A DNA stretch of 60,762 nt from a virus. This document shows, in pieces, positions 7,853 through 15,381 of the stretch (the first letter of the stretch is position 1; every line of letters starts with the position of its first letter). The DNA lies in the IMG/VR virus record IMGVR_UViG_3300043410_001129, positions 1-60,762 of that record. The stretch is one strand, 5' to 3'. The position numbers were made by a program, and so were the translations under genes. The notes under the pieces are model-generated. The model had not been told where the DNA came from and searched no databases. It was given only the letters and a program-made list of their open reading frames with translations.

Positions 7853-8398
7853 ATGCAAGATATTTGCGACAACTTCGTTACCATCAAACACTCCGACCCC
7901 AAGTTCATTGCGAAAATCGTGAAGGACTTCAAGGATGGCTCGCTATTCGGCGGGCTTTACCCTCGGCCCAAGCATGTTCCCGAAGAACGTGATGCCTCTT
8001 GGAAGATCGGCAACTGGGGAGTCAGCCACGACGTCGGCATCGACCAAAGACTGTCGGGCCAACGCATCAACAGCTACGAGCTGGTCAACCCGAACTATGT
8101 GGCTCTCCGCTTCGAGACCAAGTTCGCACCGCCCATCTCCTATTACGAGAACCTGATGGGAGACTTCGACGCTGAGATCGACGCCATGTTCTTCGCAACA
8201 AGGGCCAAGGACGATCAGGACTACTGCGGCTCATACAACATGGGTCATTACGATGACCTCGACATCGTGAGTCGAACTCACAAGTGGGCCAAGACTCACA
8301 TCCCACCTGAAGTCGAGACGACTCTCGACATTGCCAAGCACTACGCAGACCGTGAGGACCAAGTCGAAGAGCAGATCAACCTGTCCCTCGTCTATTAA
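7853..8398 (+). CDS. Api92-like (ferredoxin-like fold) protein
   Basis: 181 residues; GGAG 8 nt upstream of ATG 7853. The order of motifs recalls the Api92/DUF1281 family found in phages: N-terminal short beta strand (FVTIKHSD), a WKIGNWGVSHDVG block, an aromatic strand VALRFETKFAPPISYYENLM, and a downstream QDYCGSYNMGHYDD segment. The family's function is unknown. It ends 12 nt before leader element D. Confidence 0.6.
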   Translation: MQDICDNFVTIKHSDPKFIAKIVKDFKDGSLFGGLYPRPKHVPEERDASWKIGNWGVSHDVGIDQRLSGQRINSYELVNPNYVALRFETKFAPPISYYENLMGDFDAEIDAMFFATRAKDDQDYCGSYNMGHYDDLDIVSRTHKWAKTHIPPEVETTLDIAKHYADREDQVEEQINLSLVY

Positions 8399-8409
8399 GT
8401 GTATGTGTG

Positions 8410-8467
8410 TCCCCAACGAAGTTGGGGATGAGGGGAATATTGGGGCTGCCAATCGGCGGCCCCTTTT
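8410..8467 (+). promoter_or_regulatory. Two-hairpin leader element, copy D, with terminator
   Basis: Hairpin 1 TCCCCAAC-GAA-GTTGGGGA (8410-8428) keeps the GAA loop while its stem is extended by different bases, i.e. compensatory change. Linker TGAGGGGAATA; hairpin 2 GGGGCTGCC-AATC-GGCGGCCCC (8442-8463) followed by TTTT. It ends 22 nt before the ATG of the AAA+ ATPase gene. Confidence 0.75.
8442..8467 (+). terminator. Terminator hairpin within element D
   Basis: 9-bp GC stem with AATC loop and TTTT; located between the Api92-like gene and the ATPase gene. Confidence 0.82.
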
Positions 8468-8485
8468 CTTTTGGAGGATCAACCG

Positions 8486-10492
8486 ATGCTGACTAACGAC
8501 GAAATCTCCGAGCGACTTTCCGTTGCTCGCAAAGAACCATTCAAGACACGACGGCGAAGCGTCGACTCGATCATTGGCGACATGATCAAGTCCGAACTTC
8601 TGGCGTCGCCACATTATGACGTGTCAAAAGTTGTCACCCACTCCCCGATCTGCGGCACAGGCCCAGGCCAACTCAGCGTTAGGCCGTGGCTGTCGTCTAT
8701 CCTGTTGCAGACCCCGCTTCCCGTAAGGGAAGGGCTGATCGCTCACCACCTGAGCGGCGGCAAGGTGGGAACATCGGTGTTCGACGTCTTGCAAGCCATC
8801 CTTGAACCGTCTAAAGTTGGCGTCACAGACACCTCAACCAAGACGGGCTACCGCTTCGGGTGGCACACGGACTTCAACCAACCTGACACTGAGGCATGGC
8901 TCTGGACCCACCTCGAAGCCAAGCCACTCACACCTATCGCAACTGTTACGGAGACGCCAATGGCATTGACCCCCATCGACAGAGTCATAGACGCCCACGA
9001 CCGAGTGTTTATCTACGGTCGCTCGAATGACATGACTATCGAGCAGAAAATTCTGCTGACTCACGGCATCATCGAATACCTGCGCAACCACGGTCTTCTT
9101 GACGGCGAAGTTCACACGACGAGTGACTTCACCGATGCTCGTTCACTCATCGAGTGCCGTGGCTATGACGAGCCAGACGTTTACGACCGCACTTTCGCAC
9201 CACTCACGGGCCATATCCGCGACGTTGTCGTGGAGGCCATCAAACATTTCACAAAGCACAAGGAGATTTCCATGACCACCATCAGCACCACCTCTGTCGC
9301 CCCCGCCTTCGACCCCACCGCCATGATCAAGATGGTCGAGCCGATGCTCGCCATGGCAACGGGTGGCACGGTCACCACGTTCGACGACGTCAAGTCTCTC
9401 GAGGCTCGAGCAACTGCGCTCGCCAACGAGAACGTCACCCTTCACGCCGACCTGATGGCGGCTCGCAAGGCTGCCGCTAGTGCAGCTGCCACACCAATGG
9501 TGGTCGGTGAGATCAAGCGTGGCGATGAGACGGTCGGCTTCCCGACTGGCAAGCTGGGCATCGCCAAGGCCAAGGATGTATTCAACATCAAGGGCAAGAT
9601 GGCTGAGCGCTTCGACTTCGATGTGCCCATGTTCGAGTGGGATGGCCCGCATCCTTTGGTGCCAAGCGTCGACACGGACTATGTGTTCGAGAAGAAGAAC
9701 CTTGCCCTTGCACTCGATGCGCTTGTGGCTGGCGATAACACATGGGTCTACGGCCACACTGGTTCGGGTAAGACCACGTTCGTCGAGCAGATCGCGGCTC
9801 GATTGGGCTGGCCCCTCATGCGAGTCAACGGTGACTCGGACATCTCGCGCTTCGAGTTGATCGGCAAGACAGACTTCAAGGATGGCGAGACCACGTTCAC
9901 TCCTGGTGCGCTGGTCACAGCGCTCGAGGAGGGATGCCTCCTGCTGTGCGACGAGTTCGATGTGACCCGTAGCGAGACGGCCTATGTCCTCAACCGTATG
10001 CTCGAGATGAAGGGCTTGCTCCTCCTCGAAGATGGCGGTCGGTTCGTTGCGCCTCACCCCATGTTCCGCATGGTTGCGGCATGTAACTCGAGGGGCAACG
10101 GCGACGAGTATGGAATTTACCCTGCGGTTCGCACTCAGAGTGCGGCGACTCGCTCTCGCTTCACCGTGTTCATCGAGCATGACTACCTGAAGGCTGAGCA
10201 GGAACGTGAACTGATCATCGCCAAGACCAACGTCGCCAAAGACATCGCCGATAAGTGGGTGCGCCTCGCCAACGAGGTTCGTGAAGCCTTCAAGAAGGGG
10301 CGCATCCTCGAGGTGGTCTCGCCTCGTGAAGTGCTGGCCGCTTGCACACGTTACCAGCGTCTGACTGTGCGGCTTGGCGATGAGAAGGAGGCGCTCAAGA
10401 TGAGCGTCGAGGCGGCTGTGCTGGCACGTTGCTCGAGTGCTGACCGAGCCGTCGTGGCTGAGATTGTCCAGCGCATCTTCGCAGTATCGTAA
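8486..10492 (+). CDS. MoxR/CobS-like AAA+ ATPase with extra N-terminal region
   Basis: 668 residues; ATG at 8486 with GGAGG upstream. The C-terminal half is a MoxR/CobS-type AAA+ ATPase: Walker A GHTGSGKT at 423-430, Walker B LLLCDEFD with D489/E490, a sensor-1-like MVAACNSRGNGDE and an arginine-finger region AATRSRFTVFI. Residues 1-260 are not recognised. An in-frame ATG at 9272 (residue 263) has its own AAGGAG 6 nt upstream, so a second, shorter ATPase-only product or an ancestral two-gene fusion is likely. MoxR-type ATPases partner with VWA proteins such as the one encoded 330 nt downstream. Residues ~295-320 look coiled-coil (LEARATALANENVTLHADL). Confidence 0.88.
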   Translation: MLTNDEISERLSVARKEPFKTRRRSVDSIIGDMIKSELLASPHYDVSKVVTHSPICGTGPGQLSVRPWLSSILLQTPLPVREGLIAHHLSGGKVGTSVFDVLQAILEPSKVGVTDTSTKTGYRFGWHTDFNQPDTEAWLWTHLEAKPLTPIATVTETPMALTPIDRVIDAHDRVFIYGRSNDMTIEQKILLTHGIIEYLRNHGLLDGEVHTTSDFTDARSLIECRGYDEPDVYDRTFAPLTGHIRDVVVEAIKHFTKHKEISMTTISTTSVAPAFDPTAMIKMVEPMLAMATGGTVTTFDDVKSLEARATALANENVTLHADLMAARKAAASAAATPMVVGEIKRGDETVGFPTGKLGIAKAKDVFNIKGKMAERFDFDVPMFEWDGPHPLVPSVDTDYVFEKKNLALALDALVAGDNTWVYGHTGSGKTTFVEQIAARLGWPLMRVNGDSDISRFELIGKTDFKDGETTFTPGALVTALEEGCLLLCDEFDVTRSETAYVLNRMLEMKGLLLLEDGGRFVAPHPMFRMVAACNSRGNGDEYGIYPAVRTQSAATRSRFTVFIEHDYLKAEQERELIIAKTNVAKDIADKWVRLANEVREAFKKGRILEVVSPREVLAACTRYQRLTVRLGDEKEALKMSVEAAVLARCSSADRAVVAEIVQRIFAVS

Positions 10493-10519
10493 CAACCAAT
10501 TTCAACAGGAGAACATTAC

Positions 10520-10810
10520 ATGCAAACGGAAATGGTAAACATCGCGATTGAAGCTGACGACCCTGAGCGCATCCGTGCGCTCAAGATCATGAACTCACTG
10601 GCCCCATTGATCAGGTCCATTGCGAACCAAGCAGACGTGGATGGCTGTGCCATGATGTCGGCGATGATCATCTATGGCGTGACGCAATCGTTGCTCAATG
10701 GTCACGATGACTGCGTCGATCTCGCAGTCAAGATCGCCAAGGAGGCCGTCGCTGAGGGCGGCTTCGAAGAAGCCATGCCCTTCACCCACATCCACGACAC
10801 CATGAATTGA
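10520..10810 (+). CDS. Small hypothetical protein between the ATPase and VWA genes
   Basis: 96 residues; ACAGGAG precedes ATG 10520. Helical (ERIRALKIMNSLAPLIRSIA; CAMMSAMIIYGVTQSLLNG) with an acidic composition and no membrane segment of full length. Not recognised. Its position between the two partners of a MoxR-VWA pair suggests an accessory or adaptor role, which is inference. Confidence 0.78.
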   Translation: MQTEMVNIAIEADDPERIRALKIMNSLAPLIRSIANQADVDGCAMMSAMIIYGVTQSLLNGHDDCVDLAVKIAKEAVAEGGFEEAMPFTHIHDTMN

Positions 10811-10821
10811 GGAGAACCAAT

Positions 10822-12768
10822 ATGATTAGACGCGAGACAACCCGTTCCGAGTTCGAGTCTGCGACTCGGGCAATGGCAGAACAGCTGAGCAAGACAGGGA
10901 CCAAGGTCGAGGTCGTGTTCAAGGGCGACGGCGCCTACACTGACGGGAGCAAGATCGTGCTGCCCGCAGGTGACAGCCTCGAGAAGATGACCCCCGAACA
11001 GCAGGGGGTCTTGGCTGGCTTCGTCGATCACGAGGCGGCGCACATCCTATACACGGACATGGATGCCTACGGCGGACACGAGAAGCGTTCGGCTGGCAAT
11101 CCGTTCTTTCACGAGCTGGTCAATGCCTGTGAGGACATGCGCATCGAGCCACAGATGATGCGGAACTGGGCGGGCACACGAGCCAACTTCGAGGACGTGA
11201 GCCGTGCTGTGAACGAGCGCACCTTCAAGGCGATGAAGCATGTCGAGGACAAGGCTGACTTTGCGTCCGAGGAGGAGTGGTTACCCGTGGTCACGACATG
11301 GGAGGGCCGCAAGCGCATGGGTATCAACGTAGACCTGCACAACCAGATGCTCGACATGATGACGCCAAGTGTCAGGAAGCTGGCGTCTCAGTTGTGTGAT
11401 CGCATCGCCACCATGAAGGATGGACGTGAAGGCACACGCCAGGTCATCGACTTGGTCAGCGAGATCGTCGAGGACTGGGACAAGATCAAGGAGAGCGTCA
11501 AGTCTGACGACGGCGACGAGAGCGACGACAAGGGCGACAGCGACGGCGACGACGGTGATCTGGGCACTGCCGGTGGCGGTGAGGCCAAGGAGGATGCCGA
11601 GGCCGTCAAGGCGGAGCGCGAGGATCGCGACGCCGCGACGGCCACTGAGGCGGAGACCAAGGTCAAGGCGACTGGCGACAAGTGGAAGGACATCAAGGTC
11701 AAGTCGTCGGGTCTAGCGAGCGAGGTTGTGGTTGGTCCTGCGGCTACCGGTTACCGCAATGTGGTGGGCGAGCCAATGTTCCATCACAGGACTAGCCCGC
11801 CGATGATGATGTTCGAGGCACGTCGTCACGACTGGGACCGCAAGGTCGACGTCAGTCAGGCCAAGGTGATGAACCAGCTTAGCGGTGACACCACCTACCA
11901 GTATGACATGGATGCGTTGCGTGGCAACGTGGCGACGATGCGAACCAAGTTGCGGCGGGCACTGATGGCCAAGCGTGATCGGGTCTGGGACGCTGGCTAC
12001 AAGTCTGGGCGCTTCGATGCACGGCGCATTGTGCCAGCGTTGCGTGGTGCCGAGGACGTCTACATGCGGCGTCGTTCGGGTGACGACATTGATACGGCTG
12101 TGCAGATCGTCGTCGACTGCTCGGGAAGTATGGGCGGCGAGAAGATCACGCTGGCCCGCAAGACAGCGGTGGCCCTGAGTTCTGCGCTCGAGGGAACCGG
12201 TGTTACCTATGAGATCGTGGGCTTCACGAGTCTGCGCACGGCCAAGGACGAGGTCGAGAAGAAGATGATCAGGGACCACATGAGGATGGGCGAGAGCAGT
12301 GCCACCCTCTATGGGGCGCTGGACCGTGTGCATATCTACGAGTTCAAGCGCTTTGATGAGCCACTGCGTGAGGCCAAGCGTGCGATTGGCAACATGGATG
12401 ACATGTGGCTGATGGAGAACAACGACGCAGACTCCCTGCTTGCGGTCTATCCGAGGCTCAAGAAGCGCCACGAACAGCGCAAGATCATGATGGTCCTGAG
12501 CGATGGCTCGCCATGCTGTGAGACTTATGGTGGGACACACACGATCCTGAACCGCCAACTCAAGAAGGTGGTCAGCATGATCGAGGCGGATGGCGTGAAC
12601 CTGATCGGCATCGGCATCATGACGGATGCGCCACGTCACTTCTACACGAAGCATGAGGTGGTCATGGACCTGAACTCACTGAGCGGGAGAGTGATCGACA
12701 ACATCTCGAAGATGCTGTTGGGCGAACGCTTCAATGCGGACAACGCCAAGGTGGCCAGTGCGGCCTGA
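10822..12768 (+). CDS. CobT-like VWA-domain protein with N-terminal HEAAH motif
   Basis: 648 residues; ATG 10822 with GAGGAG upstream. Residues ~60-120 contain FVDHEAAHILYTD with an HExxH zinc-protease-like motif (70-74), followed by a conserved-looking NACEDMRIE segment that could supply a further ligand. Residues ~225-300 are an Asp/Gly/Glu/Lys-rich low-complexity acidic linker. The C-terminal VWA domain has a complete MIDAS signature DCSGSM at 432-437 and a downstream VLSDGSP. This layout matches CobT-like proteins in phages. The enzyme cobaltochelatase needs a CobN subunit, which is absent here, so vitamin B12 synthesis is unlikely; an ATPase-driven chaperone or peptidase with the MoxR-like partner is more plausible. 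Confidence 0.88.
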   Translation: MIRRETTRSEFESATRAMAEQLSKTGTKVEVVFKGDGAYTDGSKIVLPAGDSLEKMTPEQQGVLAGFVDHEAAHILYTDMDAYGGHEKRSAGNPFFHELVNACEDMRIEPQMMRNWAGTRANFEDVSRAVNERTFKAMKHVEDKADFASEEEWLPVVTTWEGRKRMGINVDLHNQMLDMMTPSVRKLASQLCDRIATMKDGREGTRQVIDLVSEIVEDWDKIKESVKSDDGDESDDKGDSDGDDGDLGTAGGGEAKEDAEAVKAEREDRDAATATEAETKVKATGDKWKDIKVKSSGLASEVVVGPAATGYRNVVGEPMFHHRTSPPMMMFEARRHDWDRKVDVSQAKVMNQLSGDTTYQYDMDALRGNVATMRTKLRRALMAKRDRVWDAGYKSGRFDARRIVPALRGAEDVYMRRRSGDDIDTAVQIVVDCSGSMGGEKITLARKTAVALSSALEGTGVTYEIVGFTSLRTAKDEVEKKMIRDHMRMGESSATLYGALDRVHIYEFKRFDEPLREAKRAIGNMDDMWLMENNDADSLLAVYPRLKKRHEQRKIMMVLSDGSPCCETYGGTHTILNRQLKKVVSMIEADGVNLIGIGIMTDAPRHFYTKHEVVMDLNSLSGRVIDNISKMLLGERFNADNAKVASAA

Positions 12769-12787
12769 GATCAGGAAGAGTTATCGG

Positions 12788-12943
12788 GTGCCGAGGGAGT
12801 GGCTGACTTGGATCAAGGGGTCAGCCGCTCTCAGATTTCTTGTGTGGCAACAATGCAAAAAGCAAGGCGTCCCAATGAAGGATCGCGATGCAGTAACGAG
12901 CATTGCAAATCAGGTGCAGCAGGTGCGTAAACGCACCTATTGA
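12788..12943 (+). CDS. Small basic hypothetical protein
   Basis: 51 residues if started at GTG 12788, which has AGGAAG about 10 nt upstream; a GTG at 12758 overlapping the previous stop is an alternative. Sequence features: a Trp/aliphatic stretch (EWLTWIKGSAALRFLVW) and a basic tail (QQVRKRTY). Not recognised and start uncertain. Confidence 0.5.
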   Translation: MPREWLTWIKGSAALRFLVWQQCKKQGVPMKDRDAVTSIANQVQQVRKRTY

Positions 12944-12984
12944 TTCTATCAACATGGCAATGTCACATTTATGGGGATGCGGAG

Positions 12985-13173
12985 ATGGAGCAAGTATGCG
13001 GAGAGACTAGGGTGAAACTGACCAAGAACAAGAAGCCACCACGGGACACCGTGGCTGGCAAGGCACAGGTGTTGAAGCGCATCAAGTGGCTTAATGAATG
13101 GAGCGACAAGACAGGGGCTGAACTGAGGATTGATGAGAGCGGCCAACTCAAGGCAGTGATTGAATTGAGATGA
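12985..13173 (+). CDS. Small basic hypothetical protein
   Basis: 62 residues from ATG 12985. Lys-rich N-terminal half (KLTKNKKPPRDTVAGKAQVLKR) and a short C-terminal alpha/beta part (KWLNEWSDKTGAELRIDE). No family recognised. It is the last gene before a strong terminator. Confidence 0.65.
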   Translation: MEQVCGETRVKLTKNKKPPRDTVAGKAQVLKRIKWLNEWSDKTGAELRIDESGQLKAVIELR

Positions 13174-13185
13174 GCGAGTAGACTT

Positions 13186-13214
13186 GCCCGCCACCCGAGA
13201 GTGGCGGGCTTTTA
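13186..13214 (+). terminator. Rho-independent terminator
   Basis: Perfect 9-bp stem GCCCGCCAC / GTGGCGGGC with loop CCGAGA, followed by TTTTA. Confidence 0.92.
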
Positions 13215-13252
13215 TTTTGAAGTGAGATGATTAAACCTAAACGAATAGGAGA

Positions 13253-13372
13253 ATGATGATGGAACCATCGCAATTCGGAGCGTTCGTGACCGGCCTTGTA
13301 GCAGGCACCGGCTTGACGCTGATCGTGCTTATCCACCTTGCACGAGAGTGGAGAGAGAAAGGACGCCCGTAA
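13253..13372 (+). CDS. 39-residue membrane protein
   Basis: Three consecutive ATGs (13253, 13256, 13259) follow AATAGGAG; the last may be used. The protein is MEPSQFGAFVTGLVAGTG then a hydrophobic LTLIVLIHLA and a charged REWREKGRP tail: one membrane segment with a basic cytoplasmic end. The stop TAA overlaps the ATG of the next gene, showing translational coupling. Function unknown. Confidence 0.7.
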   Translation: MMMEPSQFGAFVTGLVAGTGLTLIVLIHLAREWREKGRP

Positions 13373-13602
13373 TGATTGAAGCAGACGTTTGGTTGAACAC
13401 TGGTGATGCGGCGCTTGTGCTGAGGCACGATGGTCGTATCGAGGTGAAGGCATTGGACCACAGCTTTCACAACAAGAACATCGTGACCTGTGTCGGGATG
13501 ATGTTTGCGTTGGAGAATGTCGAGTGGCGCAAACGATTGGAAGAGAGGGCAGCTTCCAAGTGGAAGACTGTGCTTGATGGTGGAGTGCGTAGTGATGACT
13601 GA
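13372..13602 (+). CDS. Hypothetical protein
   Basis: 76 residues from ATG 13372, which overlaps the preceding stop. Beta-rich N-terminus (ADVWLNTGDAALVLRHDGRIEV) then a helix (VGMMFALENVEWRKRLEER). Not recognised; overlaps the deaminase start by 8 nt. Confidence 0.75.
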   Translation: MIEADVWLNTGDAALVLRHDGRIEVKALDHSFHNKNIVTCVGMMFALENVEWRKRLEERAASKWKTVLDGGVRSDD

Positions 13603-14047
13603 CTTGAGATTTGGAGTGAAGTGGGACCGCAGGTTTCTGAGGATGGCCAATGTCGTGGGGTCATGGAGCAAAGACCCTGGGCACAAGGTGGGGGCTGTGA
13701 TTGTCAGGCCCGACAGGACGGTGGCTGGCGTGGGCTACAACGGCTACCCGAGGGGCGTGGATGATACCTACGGGGCGAGGGAGCTGAAGCTACTGAAGAC
13801 GGTTCATGCGGAGATGAACGCGATCCTTTCGACGGGGGATGTGCGGGGCTTCGCGATCTATGTGGTGCCGCTGTTTCCCTGTGCGAATTGTGCGGCGGCC
13901 ATCATCCAGAGCGGGCTGAAGCGGGTGGTTGCGGCACAGCATGATGAGACGCCGGAGGCGTGGCGTGAACACTTTGAGATGGCCAAGTTTATGTTTGGTG
14001 AGGCTGGCGTTGCTTATGACACTTACGGGATTGGAGATGCGACATGA
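13595..14047 (+). CDS. dCMP/cytidine deaminase family protein
   Basis: 150 residues from ATG 13595. The zinc-binding deaminase signature is complete: HAE at 71-73 (TVHAEMNAIL) and PCANC at 95-99 (LFPCANCAAAII). The N-terminal region SWSKDPGHKVGAVIVRPDRTV and GVGYNGYPRGVDD are typical of phage deoxycytidylate deaminases, which convert dCMP to dUMP for dTMP synthesis. No thymidylate synthase gene is seen, so the host enzyme would finish the pathway. Overlaps both neighbours by 4-8 nt. Confidence 0.9.
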   Translation: MTDLRFGVKWDRRFLRMANVVGSWSKDPGHKVGAVIVRPDRTVAGVGYNGYPRGVDDTYGARELKLLKTVHAEMNAILSTGDVRGFAIYVVPLFPCANCAAAIIQSGLKRVVAAQHDETPEAWREHFEMAKFMFGEAGVAYDTYGIGDAT

Positions 14048-14460
14048 TTGAGTGTTTGATTTTGGGTGACAGCATTGCGGTTGGGTTGGCACAGCATAAG
14101 CCTGAGTGCCAAGTGGTTGCGAAGGGTGGCATCAGTTCGGGGATGTTCAACGTCACCTACAAGGGTGACTTCGAGATGGCACAGACTGCGATCATTAGTC
14201 TGGGAACCAATGATTACAGGCAGATGAGGACCAAGGACGAGCTGGTGAAGATGCGCAAGCGCGTCATTGCAGGTCGTGTGTTCTGGATCGAGCCAATCTA
14301 TTCGCACCCCACGATTGGGCGTGACGCTGTGGAGTTGCAGAACATCATCGCCGAAGTGGCTGAGATGTTCGGGGACAGGGTGGTCGTGATCACCAACAGC
14401 AATGATGCGGTGCATCCGAACAAGACGGGGTATCTGAATATTGTGGAAGGGGTGAAGTGA
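14044..14460 (+). CDS. SGNH/GDSL hydrolase-like protein
   Basis: 138 residues. N-terminal GDS in CLILGDSIAVGLA, GTND in IISLGTNDYRQ, and a C-terminal NDAVHPNKTGY that supplies the Asp-x-x-His pair: the three catalytic blocks of SGNH hydrolases are all present, with GG in block II (KGGISSG). No signal peptide, so it probably acts in the cytoplasm or virion. Small for the family (usually about 180-220). Substrate unknown; esterase or deacetylase activity on a glycan or small molecule is possible. Confidence 0.75.
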   Translation: MIECLILGDSIAVGLAQHKPECQVVAKGGISSGMFNVTYKGDFEMAQTAIISLGTNDYRQMRTKDELVKMRKRVIAGRVFWIEPIYSHPTIGRDAVELQNIIAEVAEMFGDRVVVITNSNDAVHPNKTGYLNIVEGVK

Positions 14461-14768
14461 TGGACGAGGACAAAGGGGCGCGTATTTACCTGTTTGTGTG
14501 CGATGCACTCAAGGAGAACCCAGACTTGCTTGGTTGGGTTCTTAAAGGGATCACAGATGGCATGGCCCTATCTGTAGAACAGGCAAGAAAAGATCAGGTA
14601 GATTGGGAGGTCATCGCAAGTATGGCAATGAACAAACGGCTGATGGACGGAAACGAGTTATTTCTTGCTGATAAGATTGACGAATTGAAGCCCCGCTCAT
14701 CTTTAAATTGGGGGTGGTATGTAGAAAAATTGCGCGGAATTGTGGCGAAGAAGCAGGAGAAAGAGTGA
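14460..14768 (+). CDS. Hypothetical protein
   Basis: 102 residues; the ATG overlaps the preceding TGA. Helical, acidic-to-neutral with segments CDALKENPDLLGWVLKGITD and WEVIASMAMNKRLMDGNE, ending in a Lys-rich tail. Not recognised. Base composition here (14500-15100) is noticeably more AT-rich than the surroundings, a possible sign of recent acquisition. Confidence 0.72.
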   Translation: MDEDKGARIYLFVCDALKENPDLLGWVLKGITDGMALSVEQARKDQVDWEVIASMAMNKRLMDGNELFLADKIDELKPRSSLNWGWYVEKLRGIVAKKQEKE

Positions 14769-14962
14769 TGGACATTGTTGAACGGTTGCGGAATTTGGAA
14801 TGGATGATAGATCAAAAAGAACTTAACGAAGCCGCTGACGAGATTGAACGGTTGCGGGAGGCGTTGGAAGAAGTTGGTTCATATGTGGCAGGGGGTGATT
14901 GGCATTATATGAGTGATAAAACATTAGCCGTTGTTGACCGAACACTAGGGGAGAAAGAGTGA
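14768..14962 (+). CDS. Short coiled-coil protein, DIVERL family member 1
   Basis: 64 residues. Begins MDIVERLRNLEW and has AADEIERLREALEEV, a strongly predicted coiled coil, then a His/Trp segment. The next two genes start the same way, so this is the first of a tandem family. Such short 'DIVERL...EIxRLR' proteins are frequent in alphaproteobacterial phages; function unknown. Translationally coupled to both neighbours (ATGA-type overlap). Confidence 0.78.
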   Translation: MDIVERLRNLEWMIDQKELNEAADEIERLREALEEVGSYVAGGDWHYMSDKTLAVVDRTLGEKE

Positions 14963-15144
14963 TGACTGACATTGTTGAAAGGTTGGAGCGCGATCTTGCG
15001 CTTGGTTTATCTGCAAGTATTGGCGATACGAAGAAAGCCATCGACGAGATCAAACGATTGCGGAAGGCACTGGAACGGATCGTCGATTGCGAGGAAGAGT
15101 TAGACCCGCAGAGCTATGCGGAGATTGTTTTGAAGGGGAGGTGA
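14962..15144 (+). CDS. Short coiled-coil protein, DIVERL family member 2
   Basis: 60 residues. Starts MTDIVERLERDLALG, followed by AIDEIKRLRKALERI, the same two blocks as its upstream neighbour with a different middle. Ends in a polar segment containing DPQSYAEIVL. Coupled to the previous gene by overlapping stop and start. Confidence 0.75.
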   Translation: MTDIVERLERDLALGLSASIGDTKKAIDEIKRLRKALERIVDCEEELDPQSYAEIVLKGR

Positions 15145-15147
15145 GTG

Positions 15148-15381
15148 ATGACCGACATTGTAGAACGGGACATTGTTGAACGGCTGGAGGACTGCGCGAC
15201 GTTTGGTGCGGAAGGTGCTGAAGCACTTTGTGGCGAAGCCGCTTACGAGATTAAGCGGTTGCTGAGCAACGCTAAACAGGATGCACAATACCTGTTGGCT
15301 TACCATCGTATCTGTCAGAAGCATGGCATTGCCCCGTCGTCATCCGACTTGGTTGCCGCACTGAAGGAGAACGAGCCATGA
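15148..15381 (+). CDS. Short coiled-coil protein, DIVERL family member 3
   Basis: 77 residues. The N-terminal block is partly duplicated (MTDIVERDIVERLEDC), i.e. an internal 21-bp-scale repeat of the family motif. EIKRLL follows, then a longer C-terminal domain (AQYLLAYHRICQKHGIAPSS). Function unknown. Confidence 0.75.
   Translation: MTDIVERDIVERLEDCATFGAEGAEALCGEAAYEIKRLLSNAKQDAQYLLAYHRICQKHGIAPSSSDLVAALKENEP

Noticed and set aside
5747-8467. A conserved leader peptide encoded by the repeated elements
   Set aside because: The frames leading into the TGA of the linker differ among copies (VPERD, MSRRD, VPEGD types) and the stems vary, so RNA structure is the better explanation.
8486-12768. 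True cobaltochelatase (CobST) for vitamin B12
   Set aside because: CobN and other cobalamin genes are absent, and the ATPase carries an unrelated N-terminal region.
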